Positions 41,712-50,559 of a DNA stretch of 64,000 nt are shown one piece after another. The position numbers and the translations under genes are program-made. The stretch's first letter is position 1; the number at the start of each line of letters is the position of its first letter. Origin of the DNA: Acetivibrio alkalicellulosi (GTDB lineage Bacteria; Bacillota; Clostridia; Acetivibrionales; Acetivibrionaceae); NCBI GenBank assembly GCA_008125075.1, contig VLTH01000003.1:344035-408034 (forward strand), written 5' to 3'. The notes under the pieces were generated by a model, which worked only from the letters and a program-made list of their open reading frames with translations, was not told the DNA's origin and ran no database searches.

Positions 41712-42149
41712 ATGGATTCTATTAATTTTAAAGATTTATTAAAAGAAAGAGGATATAAGCTGACTCCTCAAAGGCAAGCAGTTTTAGACATTATTATAGA
41801 ACATAATGGCGAGCACTTAAGCACAGAGGAAATATATGCTTTGGTGAAAGAAAAATATCCCGATATTGGTCTTGCAACAGTTTATAGGACACTACTACTT
41901 TTAGACGATATGGATCTTGTATATAAACTAGATTTTGATGACGGATTAAGCAGGTATGAGCTTAATAATAAGAACGAGGATCATCGTCACCATCATCTTA
42001 TTTGTCTTAATTGCAGCAAAGTATTAGAGGTTCAGGAGGACTTATTAGATACCCTAGAAGAACAAATACTTACAAAAAATAAATTTAAGGTTACAGATCA
42101 CAGGGTTAAATTTTATGGATATTGTGAGCATTGCTCTGAAAAAGAATAG
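41712..42149 (+). CDS. fur: Fur-family metalloregulator
   Basis: Metal-dependent DNA-binding repressor of 145 residues. Winged helix: KERGYKLTPQRQAVLDIIIEHNGEHLSTEEIY and IGLATVYRTLLLLDDMDLV. Metal-binding HRHHHLICLNCSKV and a second Cys pair in YCEHCSE (structural zinc). Fur, Zur and PerR cannot be separated safely by eye; the HHH-CxxC pattern and length suit Fur. AGGAGTG lies before the ATG. It is 19 bases upstream of the aldolase-like gene, likely co-transcribed. Confidence 0.88.
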   Translation: MDSINFKDLLKERGYKLTPQRQAVLDIIIEHNGEHLSTEEIYALVKEKYPDIGLATVYRTLLLLDDMDLVYKLDFDDGLSRYELNNKNEDHRHHHLICLNCSKVLEVQEDLLDTLEEQILTKNKFKVTDHRVKFYGYCEHCSEKE

Positions 42150-42168
42150 TATATAAAGAGGTGATTAT

Positions 42169-42810
42169 ATGATAAAGCAAAATATAGTGGAATGGATTAA
42201 GCAATACAAGATAGTAGCAATAATAAAAGGCGTAGGAAGTTTGTATATTGAAGATACTATTAAGGCTCTTTATGAAGGTGGAATAAGAATAGTAGAGATT
42301 ACTCTAAAAAGCGATGATTCATTAAAGAGTATAACTATGATAAGAAATAAAATGGGTGGTAAGATTGTATGTGGTGCAGGAACTGTCATGAATACTCAAG
42401 CAGTTGACACTGCTGTCAGTGCAGGAGCTCAGTTTATTAGTTGTATTCATTCAGATGAAAGTCTTATAAAAAAGGTTGTGGATTTAGATAGGGTATGTAT
42501 AGCTGGAGCCTTAACACCTACAAATATTATATCAGCAAAAGAGAGTGGATCGAATTTTATTAATGTTTTCCCAGCAATATCTGTTGGAGCGGATTATTTT
42601 AAGCAAATAAAAAGTCCCTTTAGTGATCAGTTTTTATTTGCAGTAGGTGGAATTGACCTTAATAATGCCCGTGAATTTTTAAAAGCTGGTGCACATGGAA
42701 TAGGAGTGGGTAATAGTCTGGTAAATCCTAGGTTTATAAAAGATGGTAATTATTTGGCTATTGCAGATGAAGCAAAAAAGTATGTTGAATTGATAAATGG
42801 GATTGTTTAA
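42169..42810 (+). CDS. KDPG/KHG aldolase-like protein lacking the Schiff-base lysine
   Basis: Fold of 2-dehydro-3-deoxy-phosphogluconate / 4-hydroxy-2-oxoglutarate aldolase. 213 residues with IVAIIKGV, YEGGIRIVEITLK (E43, matching the general acid/base Glu), VCGAGTVMN, AGALTPTN and AVGGIDLNNAREFLKAGAHGIGVG. The Schiff-base Lys of the usual K-x-FPA motif is Asn (N132 in INVFPAI), and the phosphate-binding Arg positions read K20 and K47. Canonical class I aldolase chemistry is therefore doubtful. AGAGGTG lies 6 bases upstream. It follows fur with a 19-base gap. Confidence 0.82.
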   Translation: MIKQNIVEWIKQYKIVAIIKGVGSLYIEDTIKALYEGGIRIVEITLKSDDSLKSITMIRNKMGGKIVCGAGTVMNTQAVDTAVSAGAQFISCIHSDESLIKKVVDLDRVCIAGALTPTNIISAKESGSNFINVFPAISVGADYFKQIKSPFSDQFLFAVGGIDLNNAREFLKAGAHGIGVGNSLVNPRFIKDGNYLAIADEAKKYVELINGIV

Positions 42811-42850
42811 GTGAACTTGTATAAAGTTTATTAAGTTATAAACACATAAG

Positions 42851-42889
42851 AATAACCTCCCCATCATATAATGAGGGAGGTTATTTTTT
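42851..42889. terminator. Bidirectional terminator between the aldolase-like gene and oadB
   Basis: AATAACCTCCC and GGGAGGTTATT form a strong stem around ATCATATAATGA-like loop sequence, with a T run on the plus strand and an A-rich left side that gives T's on the minus strand. Confidence 0.88.
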
Positions 42890-42956
42890 ATATTTTGAAG
42901 CCTTAAAGTTATTTAGAAACAAATCAACCAAAAGGACTTTAAAGATCCTTCTTCTT

Positions 42957-44126
42957 TTATCCTAATACAGACAATAGAACTCCAGCGGCAATAGCAGAGC
43001 CAATTACTCCAGCTACATTTGGTCCCATTGCATGCATTAATAAGAAATTGCCTGGATTTTCTTGCATTCCTACCTTTTGAGACACTCTAGCTGCCATTGG
43101 AACAGCGGATACTCCAGCAGAACCAATTAGAGGGTTTACTTTACCTCCTGTTATATAGTACATAATTTTACCAAAAATCACACCACTTGCAGTACCTATT
43201 GAAAATGCCACTAGTCCAAGAAGAATTATACCAAGCGTTTCCCAATTAAGGAAGTTTTGGGCCTTAGCTGTAGCCCCAACTGAAAGGCCTAAAAATATAG
43301 TAACTATATTGATTAATTCATTTTGAGCAGTCTTAGTAATTCTTTCAACAACTCCACTTTCTCTAAACAGATTACCTAACATTAGCATACCTACTAGAGG
43401 AGCTGCTGCTGGTAAAAACAAACAAACTAACAATGTTACAGCAATTGGAAATACAACTTTTTCCAATTTGGATACTGGCCTTAATTGTTCCATGACAACC
43501 TGTCTTTCTTTTTTAGTTGTAAAGAGCTTCATGATAGGAGGTTGAATTAAAGGAACTAAAGCCATATATGAATACGCAGCTATTGCTATTGGTCCTAGTT
43601 TATCAGGAGCTAAAAGACTAGTTACATAAATTGCTGTTGGACCATCTGCACCACCTATTATTGCTACAGCGGCAGCAAGTCCCTGGTCAAATCCTATAAG
43701 AAGTGCTCCAATAAAAGTACTAAATATTCCAACCTGCGCAGCGGCTCCAAGAAGAAGACTTTTGGGATTTGCCAACATAGGTCCAAAATCTGTCATTGCG
43801 CCTACACCTAAAAATATCAAAGGTGGGTAAATTGCTAACTTTATACCCATGTATAAAAAGTCAAAAAGACTTCCATTATTTATAATATTATTAATATCAA
43901 GCTTTCCTTCAAATAATTCAGGATTATATAGATTTGCAAAAGGCAAATTTGTAAGCAGCATACCAAAAGCAATTGGCAATAATAAGAGAGGCTCATATTG
44001 CTTTGCTATTGCAAGGTATATTAAAAAACACGAGATTAGAATCATTAAAAATTCTCTTGGATCACCACCAGCAAATCCTGAATCAGATATAAGCTTACCA
44101 ATTGTATTTAAAAAATCGTTTAACAT
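42957..44126 (-). CDS. oadB: Na+-translocating decarboxylase beta subunit
   Basis: Integral membrane subunit that couples decarboxylation of carboxybiotin to Na+ export in oxaloacetate, methylmalonyl-CoA or glutaconyl-CoA decarboxylases. 389 residues with about nine to eleven hydrophobic helices. Hallmarks: [47 protein letters not shown] and [18 protein letters not shown]. The gamma subunit gene lies just upstream on the same strand. No alpha (carboxyltransferase/biotin) subunit is present nearby, so the substrate is not determined. Confidence 0.92.
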   Translation of the reverse strand: MLNDFLNTIGKLISDSGFAGGDPREFLMILISCFLIYLAIAKQYEPLLLLPIAFGMLLTNLPFANLYNPELFEGKLDINNIINNGSLFDFLYMGIKLAIYPPLIFLGVGAMTDFGPMLANPKSLLLGAAAQVGIFSTFIGALLIGFDQGLAAAVAIIGGADGPTAIYVTSLLAPDKLGPIAIAAYSYMALVPLIQPPIMKLFTTKKERQVVMEQLRPVSKLEKVVFPIAVTLLVCLFLPAAAPLVGMLMLGNLFRESGVVERITKTAQNELINIVTIFLGLSVGATAKAQNFLNWETLGIILLGLVAFSIGTASGVIFGKIMYYITGGKVNPLIGSAGVSAVPMAARVSQKVGMQENPGNFLLMHAMGPNVAGVIGSAIAAGVLLSVLG

Positions 44127-44171
44127 GTTTAAATCATCCCTTTTTTTGTTTAATAACTTGAACTTTAAAAA

Positions 44172-44549
44172 TTACATTTTGCCTGATATATGTTCATTTC
44201 TACCTGTTGTATTCCAAACAGGAGAACTCTGAGGAATTCGCTTATAGGAAGTAACTCTAACTTTTATATCAGGGCCATTTCTCATAGAAGCCATGACAGC
44301 AGCAGTTAATACAGCAATAAGAGAGTTATCTGATAAAGTATCTTCAGTGTAGTTTTTATCATCATCTTCAATTTCTAAATAAGATGATTCGTCTGAATGT
44401 TCTTCTTTTGTTGATATTTTTTTTGGTCTTTGATTAAGAAATGGAAAAAAGTATAACAATATACATAGAAAAACTAAAGCGGAAAAAACTACGGATACCC
44501 CTAAAATAGTAATACTAATACCAAATTCCAAGTTATCCAAATTAATCAT
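44172..44549 (-). CDS. oadG: Decarboxylase Na+ pump gamma subunit (OadG family)
   Basis: Small membrane subunit: an N-terminal helix at about 8-35 (FGISITILGVSVVFSALVFLCILLYFF), a charged linker (KKISTKEEHSDESSYLEIEDDDKN) and a C-terminal AVLTAAVMASMRN stretch typical of this family. 125 residues. A GGGGG-type site precedes the ATG. It is transcribed 45 bases ahead of oadB, as in other beta/gamma pairs. Confidence 0.85.
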   Translation of the reverse strand: MINLDNLEFGISITILGVSVVFSALVFLCILLYFFPFLNQRPKKISTKEEHSDESSYLEIEDDDKNYTEDTLSDNSLIAVLTAAVMASMRNGPDIKVRVTSYKRIPQSSPVWNTTGRNEHISGKM

Positions 44550-44743
44550 AATTAAACACCCCCTGAAAATATTTATTTATATATTTTCTATATTTTTTTT
44601 CCCTATGTAAAAGTATCATAATATGCACTTCAAGTCAATATGTAGAGGGCGTTATTCACAGAATGATACAATAAAATTGAAATAATAATATTTTAGCATG
44701 TTTACAAAGCAAATATTTTGTTATAATATAATTTCAGACTTGA

Positions 44744-44892
44744 CTATTCTAAAAAACTTTTTTAGAATAGAAGCGTTTAGTTTAAAGGGCGTGTAATTTG
44801 TGTGCTAAAGCAAATATGCACATGCTTAGGAGACACTCATTTGCATTATACTTTTCATTCTATGTTGGTGATCTTTAATGCTCATGAATGTT
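44744..44892 (+). repeat. F5 composite repeat, fullest copy
   Basis: Modules in order: hairpin TATTCTAAAAAACTTTTTTAGAATA; GAAGCGTTTAGTTTAAAGGGCGTG; ATATGCACATGC; AGACACTCATTTGC ... GTTGGTGA ... GCTCATGAATGTT. The same order appears inverted at 4325-4452. Fills most of the divergent gap 44550-44982, with no reading frame. Confidence 0.7.
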
Positions 44893-44982
44893 AATTCAAA
44901 AAATACTTTAATATAAAATATTAATTTAAATAAGTACACCGTAGAATTCAATTTACAAAAGAATTAATAGGGGGATACCACT

Positions 44983-45171
44983 ATGAAACAAGAAGAAAAA
45001 CTAATACTTCATGAGCTAAAGGAAATGATTAAGGTTTTAGTTGATGAAAATGAAAAGCTAGCCGTTACTGTTAATGAGTTAAAAGAAGAGCAGAAAAAAA
45101 TACAAGAGGAAATAAAACTACAAAATATTGTATTAAATAGTTTGCCTTTGAGAGTTGAAATATTAAATTAA
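44983..45171 (+). CDS. Small coiled-coil hypothetical protein
   Basis: 62 residues, almost entirely a predicted coiled coil (EEKLILHELKEMIKVLVDENEKL, NELKEEQKKIQEEIK). GGGGG lies 9 bases before the ATG. It immediately precedes the two-component response regulator in the same direction and may be co-transcribed with it. Function not known. Confidence 0.6.
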   Translation: MKQEEKLILHELKEMIKVLVDENEKLAVTVNELKEEQKKIQEEIKLQNIVLNSLPLRVEILN

Positions 45172-45206
45172 TGGTTAAAAAAAACCTTGTGTATTGGGGT
45201 GAGAAA

Positions 45207-45893
45207 ATGAACAATAAGACAAAGGTACTAATAATTGACGATGATAAAAATATATGTGAGTTAATAAGACTCTATATGGAAAAAGAAGGTTTTGAAGTGT
45301 CGGAAGTATATAATGGAATAAAAGCAATGGAAGTATTTAGAAGCTTTACTCCAAACATAGTAGTCTTAGATATCATGTTACCTGGTGCAGATGGTTGGCA
45401 AGTTTTGAGAGAAATGAGAAAAATAAGCAATATTCCTGTTGTTATGTTATCAGCAAAAGGTGAAACCTTTGACAAAGTTTTAGGATTGGAATTGGGCGCA
45501 GATGATTACTTAGTAAAGCCTTTTGAACCAAAAGAGCTTGTTGCAAGATTGAAGGCTGTATTGAGAAGATATGACCATAAAGAGATTGATGCAAGAGAAA
45601 TAGTATACCCTAATCTTGTTATAAATAAGACTAATTATACCCTTAAAGTTAGGGAAAAAGATATAGAGCTTCCTCCAAAGGAATTAGAGTTGCTTTTCTT
45701 TCTCGCTTCAAATCCAAACAAAGTATTTACAAGAGAGCAGCTTTTAGAACATGTTTGGGGATTTGATTTTTATGGAGATTCTAGAACCGTTGATGTGCAT
45801 ATAAAAAGACTAAGGGAGAAGATAGATCAGGAAGGTCAAAATTGGCAGTTAAAAACTGTATGGGGTGTAGGATACAAATTTGAGGTGAAATAA
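45207..45893 (+). CDS. OmpR/PhoB-family response regulator
   Basis: Receiver domain with IIDDDKNICEL, phospho-acceptor D55 in VVLDIMLPGADG, VVMLSAKG and YLVKPFEPKEL, followed by a winged-helix DNA-binding domain (ELPPKELELLFFLASNPNKVFTREQLLEHVWG, RTVDVHIKRLREKI). 228 residues from ATG 45207, which has GGGGTGAG upstream; the frame extends to 45171 without a better site. It overlaps the kinase gene by one base (TAATG). Confidence 0.93.
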   Translation: MNNKTKVLIIDDDKNICELIRLYMEKEGFEVSEVYNGIKAMEVFRSFTPNIVVLDIMLPGADGWQVLREMRKISNIPVVMLSAKGETFDKVLGLELGADDYLVKPFEPKELVARLKAVLRRYDHKEIDAREIVYPNLVINKTNYTLKVREKDIELPPKELELLFFLASNPNKVFTREQLLEHVWGFDFYGDSRTVDVHIKRLREKIDQEGQNWQLKTVWGVGYKFEVK

Positions 45894-47371
45894 TGTTAAA
45901 AACATTGTTTAGCAAAATTGTAGTTATTTTTATTGGTATTTTACTCTTTAGCACTTCCTTTACAGGGGTTATGCTGTATATATTTTTAGGTAATTTTGTA
46001 TCTCAGGAGAGGGAATATGAATTAAATGAGAGTGCTAAAGCTATTAATGAGTACATGACTTATATGTTCGAAAATCAAGATCCTGTATTTTCTAGTATAT
46101 ACAGGCATTTTTTTAACTCACTTTTGAAAACATACAGTGACCATACAAATTCCGTAATATGGATAGTTTCAACTGAAGGAGAAATTATTTATACAATGGG
46201 GGAGTCAAGACTAAATAGGGATGTTTTTGAAAAGCTATGGGTAAATGGTATGTTGGCTTTGCCAGATGAAAGGCAATACAAAAGATTAATGTCTGGTAAT
46301 GAGCCTTTTATTCGTGAAATTGGTGATTTTTATGGTTTGTTTAGGGAAACAAAAGTTTCATGGCTTACTATTGCAAGACCTTTTGTATATGAAGATATAA
46401 TATTAGGAGTGTATCTTCATACACCTATTCCAGAAGTCCAGAGAGCTAGAACAGTAGTGTTCAAGTTCTTTATTATTTCAGTAGGAGTTTCAGTAGTTAT
46501 TTCTATAATTCTTGTGTATGTGTTTTCGCTAAAATTATCTAAACCATTAAAGAAAATTAACAATGCTGCAAAGCTTATTGCAAATGGTGAATTCGACAAA
46601 AGACTGGATATAAATTCTAATGATGAAATTGGTGAGTTGGTCAACAGCTTTAATAATATGGCTAGTGCTCTTGAAAATTTAGAGGAAATGAGAAAAGAAT
46701 TTATTGCAAATGTATCTCATGAGCTCAGGACTCCAATGACCTCTATAAGTGGATTTATTGAGGGAATACTTGATGGAACAATTCCAAAGAATAAGGAAAG
46801 AGAGTATCTAACTATTGTGAGAGATGAAACAAGCAGACTTAACAGACTAACCACTGACTTATTAGACCTTGCACGAATGGAATCAGGAGAAACCCAACTA
46901 AATTATGTTGACTTTAATATTAATGAGCTTATTAGAAGATGTGTTATTAAAATGGAAAATTATATAGTTAAAAAAGATATTCAAATTGAGGCCAATTTTG
47001 AAGAAGAAGAAATATTTGTAAATGGTGACGTTGATTCAATTGAAAGGGTAATAATAAATCTTCTACACAATGCAATAAAATTTGTTTCTCAAAATGGGAA
47101 AATTATTTTATCTACTAGAAGATATAAAAATAGGGTTTTGACATCTGTTGAAGATAATGGTATTGGAATTGATCAAAATGAAATTGATTTAATTTGGGAG
47201 AGGTTTTATAAGTCAGATAAATCAAGAGGAGAAAGAAAGGGCACTGGTTTAGGGCTTGCAATTGTTAAGAATATTATTAATGAGCATAGACAGGAAATAT
47301 GGGTTGAAAGTGAAATAGAAAGAGGTACAAAGTTTAGTTTTACACTTGCAAATGGTAATGATGAATACTAG
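45893..47371 (+). CDS. Membrane sensor histidine kinase
   Basis: Partner of the preceding regulator. TM1 about 8-32, an extracellular sensor about 35-180, TM2 about 187-210, HAMP 211-263, HisKA with phospho-accepting H276 in VSHELRTPMTSISGF, then HATPase_c with NLLHNAIKF (N box), VEDNGIGID (G1) and GTGLGLAIVKNII (G2). 492 residues. Architecture resembles PhoR/WalK-like kinases without PAS; the stimulus is unknown. The TAG stop is the start of an F1 repeat (TAGGAATGCCTGAAA). Confidence 0.93.
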   Translation: MLKTLFSKIVVIFIGILLFSTSFTGVMLYIFLGNFVSQEREYELNESAKAINEYMTYMFENQDPVFSSIYRHFFNSLLKTYSDHTNSVIWIVSTEGEIIYTMGESRLNRDVFEKLWVNGMLALPDERQYKRLMSGNEPFIREIGDFYGLFRETKVSWLTIARPFVYEDIILGVYLHTPIPEVQRARTVVFKFFIISVGVSVVISIILVYVFSLKLSKPLKKINNAAKLIANGEFDKRLDINSNDEIGELVNSFNNMASALENLEEMRKEFIANVSHELRTPMTSISGFIEGILDGTIPKNKEREYLTIVRDETSRLNRLTTDLLDLARMESGETQLNYVDFNINELIRRCVIKMENYIVKKDIQIEANFEEEEIFVNGDVDSIERVIINLLHNAIKFVSQNGKIILSTRRYKNRVLTSVEDNGIGIDQNEIDLIWERFYKSDKSRGERKGTGLGLAIVKNIINEHRQEIWVESEIERGTKFSFTLANGNDEY

Positions 47372-47432
47372 GAATGCCTGAAACATAATTAGGCCATGTG
47401 AAAAGTGAAAATAATATTTAAAACATTCCTTA
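47369..47432 (+). repeat. F1-like palindrome overlapping the kinase stop codon
   Basis: TAGGAATGCCTGAAACATAA on the left and ATATTTAAAACATTCCTTA on the right are an imperfect inverted repeat with the F1 end pattern, but the interior is shorter than in other copies. Confidence 0.55.
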
Positions 47433-47543
47433 AATGTTTTTGAGAAAGATTATTAACAGTTTATTCATAACTTTTTAAAATTCATTATGTACAATATAAT
47501 TAAATCAAATAAAAATATCTGCAGAATGAAAGGAGTGTTTTAT

Positions 47544-48929
47544 ATGGATGATTACAATAAAAATAACGAAGAAATGGATAATACTGTAGATAGTAATTAT
47601 GTTGAAAATGATGAGTTAAATTCTAATGACATTAAAAAAGAAAACTATTATCAAAATGATAGCAATTCAAATGAAGACTCCATAGATGAAAATGGGGGAA
47701 CAAAATTAAAAGAAACTTCATTTTATACTGAAAGCTACAATAAGCCAAAAAAGAAAAAAAATGCCACGCTGGCACAGCTAATTATTGTTGCTTTAATGAG
47801 TTCTATACTTGGTGGAGCAGTTTCGGGAGTTTATTTTCATTTTTTAGCTCCAGTATTGCAGCCTTCGGTAAATGCATTACTAGCTAATGGTCAGACAACT
47901 CAAAGCCCTGTTATTTCAGGTTTAGATTCAGATTATTACAGGAAAGTTGTTATTGAAAGCTCAGATTCACCAGTAGTTGCAATAGCAGAAAAAGTAGGTC
48001 CTTCTGTTGTAGGTATAAATGTTCAGTTTAGAACGGTAAATGACTTCTTCTTTTTTCAGCCAAGAGAGGCTCAGTCACAAGGTTCAGGAATAATTATAAA
48101 AAGTGATGGGTATATAATGACAAACAACCATGTTATAGAAAGAGCATTAGAACAAGGATCTAATAATATTAACAGGGATGCAAAAATAGAGATTATTCTA
48201 CCACATGATAAAGATACAGCATATTTGGCAAAGGTTGTGGGGCGTGATGTTAGAACTGATCTTGCCGTTTTAAAGATCGATAAAGATAATTTGCCTGCTA
48301 TTGAGTTTGGTGATTCTGATAATGTAAAAGTTGGAGAGCTTGCAGTTGCCATAGGAAACCCTGGTGGTCTAGAATATATGGGTTCCGTTACTGTAGGAGT
48401 AATAAGTGGTCTTAACAGAACACTGCCTATTCTTGATGGAAGGGAGCTTAAACTAATACAAACAGATGCTTCTATTAATGAGGGTAATAGCGGAGGGGCT
48501 CTTGTAAATGCCGAGGGCAAGCTTATTGGAATAAACACTGCAAAGATAGCTGGAGGTACTTATGAAGGGTTAGGGTTTGCAATACCTGTAAACAGAGCAA
48601 AGGAGATAACAGATAGTCTTATTGAGTTCACATATGTTAAAAGACCGTTTATCGGAATCGAACCAGACTTAAATTTTACTGAAGAAGTTGCACAACGCTA
48701 TGGAGTTCCAATTGGAGTATTTGTAGAGGAAATAATAGAATCAAGCCCAGCTCAAAGAGCAGGGATAAACAGAATGGATATTATCACTAAGTTTAATGGT
48801 GTTAGTGTTAAGTCTCTAGACGAGCTAATTATAGAAAGAGATAAGTTTAAACCTGGTGACAGGGTAATGGTTGAAATATACAGAAGAGGAGAATACAGGA
48901 TGGTAGAACTTGAATTAGATGTGGGGTAG
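47544..48929 (+). CDS. htrA: HtrA/DegP-like membrane-anchored serine protease
   Basis: Extracytoplasmic quality-control protease. A polar N-terminal cytoplasmic tail (1-~70), one transmembrane helix about 75-97 (LAQLIIVALMSSILGGAVSGVYF), an S1C trypsin-like domain with catalytic H196 (TNNHVIE), D239 (RTDLAVLKI) and S316 (GNSGGAL), and one C-terminal PDZ domain (about 370-460, PFIGIEPDLNF ... SSPAQRAGINRMDIITKFNG). 461 residues. ATG 47544 with AAAGGAGTG upstream is chosen over ATG 47487. It follows the two-component system, a common arrangement in cell-envelope stress loci. Confidence 0.93.
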   Translation: MDDYNKNNEEMDNTVDSNYVENDELNSNDIKKENYYQNDSNSNEDSIDENGGTKLKETSFYTESYNKPKKKKNATLAQLIIVALMSSILGGAVSGVYFHFLAPVLQPSVNALLANGQTTQSPVISGLDSDYYRKVVIESSDSPVVAIAEKVGPSVVGINVQFRTVNDFFFFQPREAQSQGSGIIIKSDGYIMTNNHVIERALEQGSNNINRDAKIEIILPHDKDTAYLAKVVGRDVRTDLAVLKIDKDNLPAIEFGDSDNVKVGELAVAIGNPGGLEYMGSVTVGVISGLNRTLPILDGRELKLIQTDASINEGNSGGALVNAEGKLIGINTAKIAGGTYEGLGFAIPVNRAKEITDSLIEFTYVKRPFIGIEPDLNFTEEVAQRYGVPIGVFVEEIIESSPAQRAGINRMDIITKFNGVSVKSLDELIIERDKFKPGDRVMVEIYRRGEYRMVELELDVG

Positions 48930-49044
48930 TCATATACTATAACGCAAGGGTAATAAGCCACTTTTTTGAAAAGATATGGTTCATTTGTTTATCGTGATCA
49001 GAACTTACTAATTTGATTGCAGCTTACGCTGCCATATGAAATAT

Positions 49045-49075
49045 AAAAAAAGAAGCTATCAAGCTTCTTTTTTTA
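49045..49075 (+). terminator. Intrinsic terminator after htrA
   Basis: AAAAAGAAGCT-ATCA-AGCTTCTTTTT with a long T tail, about 115 bases after the stop. Confidence 0.85.
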
Positions 49076-49192
49076 GTGAGAATTAAAAATAAATACTAAA
49101 TAAATGAAGGATTTTGCACTAATTTGTAGAATAAATCTATATAAACACTTTTCGAGATTTCCAAAGACATTGCCTTTATGTGGAGGTAATTC

Positions 49193-50119
49193 ATGAAAAA
49201 CAAATCCTTAGTAATATCAAGACATTTAATAATTGTGTTTAGTCTGGTGTATGCTCTATTACGCTTTATTGAAACTGCAGACTTTTCTTTTTTTGTAATT
49301 ACAAACTGTATGTTTTTATGTATAATACTAACGTTGATGCCTGGAGCAATTGAAAATTCAAAAAATAGTAGTAATGTCTTGGGAAAAAAACCTGAATATA
49401 AAAATCCTGATATTAATGTTTATATTAAGGAATTGGATGAAACAAAAGAGGAATTAAACAAAAAAAATATGGAAATGACTAAATTTTTTGATGAGATACA
49501 ATATGGATATCTTCAAACTGTAATGTCCTTAGCTAACTCAATTGAAGCAATGGATGCATATACAGGAGGACACTGTCAAAGAGTAATGGAAATTTCCTGT
49601 GAAGTGGCTAGAGCATTGGGATTAACAGAAGGGGAAATTGAAGATTTAAGATATGCAGCAATTCTTCATGATATAGGTAAAATTGGTATTTCTCCAAATA
49701 TACTAAATAAAAATGGGAAACTTACCGATGAAGAATATAATGAAATTAAAAAGCATCCTGAAATTGCATATAACATTCTAAAAGATGTTAAGTTTTTGAA
49801 AAAAGGGTTAGATGGAATACTGCAGCATCATGAAAGATATGATGGAAAAGGATATCCAAATGGTTTAAAAGGCAATGACATATCTATTTTTGGTAGAATA
49901 ATGTGTGTAGCAGATGCCTTTGATGCTATGACCAGTGATAGAACCTATAGGAAGGGAATGAAGGTAGAAGATGCCATGAATGAGTTGGAAAGATGTAAAG
50001 GAAGTCAATTTGATCCGGATATTGTTGATTTATTTGTAGGTCTTATGAGTAGTGATGAAGATGGAAGCCTAGTTGAAGATTGCTATTCTGATAATACTTT
50101 TAAGAACAGTAGCTTTTAA
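49193..50119 (+). CDS. Membrane HD-GYP domain protein (predicted c-di-GMP phosphodiesterase)
   Basis: 308 residues. Two N-terminal hydrophobic helices (about 9-27 and 32-52), a coiled-coil linker (DINVYIKELDETKEELNKKN) and an HD-GYP domain (about 100-295) with GGHCQRV, AAILHDIGKIGI (HD), HHERYDGKGYPNGL (GYP) and DAFDAMTSDRTYR. This set is the signature of active c-di-GMP hydrolases. GGAGG lies 7 bases before the ATG. Together with the GGDEF protein at 52847 it indicates c-di-GMP signalling. Confidence 0.92.
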   Translation: MKNKSLVISRHLIIVFSLVYALLRFIETADFSFFVITNCMFLCIILTLMPGAIENSKNSSNVLGKKPEYKNPDINVYIKELDETKEELNKKNMEMTKFFDEIQYGYLQTVMSLANSIEAMDAYTGGHCQRVMEISCEVARALGLTEGEIEDLRYAAILHDIGKIGISPNILNKNGKLTDEEYNEIKKHPEIAYNILKDVKFLKKGLDGILQHHERYDGKGYPNGLKGNDISIFGRIMCVADAFDAMTSDRTYRKGMKVEDAMNELERCKGSQFDPDIVDLFVGLMSSDEDGSLVEDCYSDNTFKNSSF

Positions 50120-50151
50120 TTTTATGAACATGACATTTGCTTGCTTGGCAA

Positions 50152-50231
50152 ACAGGCATATGTGCAAAGACATTCATTCTCATCATGTATTTTTAGCATA
50201 TGTTGGTTAGATTTATGTTAATGAATGTCTA
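50152..50231 (+). repeat. F5 repeat (palindromic half)
   Basis: GCATATGTGC then AGACATTCATT (50168-50178) and AATGAATGTCT (50220-50230), exact inverted arms 41 bases apart, with TATGTTGGT between as in 44744-44892. Confidence 0.65.
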
Positions 50232-50310
50232 CTGATTAAGATTTGTATTATAGAAATTTATGTTTAGTTAATAATAAATTGGTTATTAATAAGGTGTAAT
50301 ATTACATATT

Positions 50311-50428
50311 GTAGCGGAAGCTGCAATCATAGTAGTTAAGTTCCGCTGCGATAAACAGATGAACTATATCTTCTAAAAAGTTTGCTAAAAAAGCAAACTT
50401 TTTGAGAAGAATAGTATAAAGCTATTGA
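50311..50428. repeat. Two hairpins in the glgA upstream region
   Basis: GTAGCGGAA ... TTCCGCTGC (about 50311-50351) and TTCTAAAAAGTTTGCT-AAAA-AGCAAACTTTTTGAGAA (about 50371-50411). The second resembles a terminator but reads in either direction. Together with the F5 and F4 copies they fill the 440-base gap 50120-50559. Confidence 0.45.
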
Positions 50429-50488
50429 AAATAGGTTTAAAATGTATTAATTTAAATTTGTATCACAGTAACTTGTTTTCTAAAGCTA

Positions 50489-50537
50489 AACAGGTGGAGA
50501 CTCTACCTGATGATTATAAGAGTAATAAAATAAGATA
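50489..50537 (+). repeat. F4 repeat upstream of glgA
   Basis: CAGGTGGAGACTCTACCTGA and AAAATAAGATAG match the F4 hairpin and its tail; the GTGAACTCG block is not recognisable. Confidence 0.5.
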
Positions 50538-50559
50538 GCAATTTACAACGGAGGTAGTG

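Noticed and set aside
48071-48538. A 155-codon frame opposite the htrA protease domain.
   Set aside because: It lies wholly inside htrA, which has an intact catalytic triad; low-complexity Ser/Pro/Leu composition and no ribosome site.
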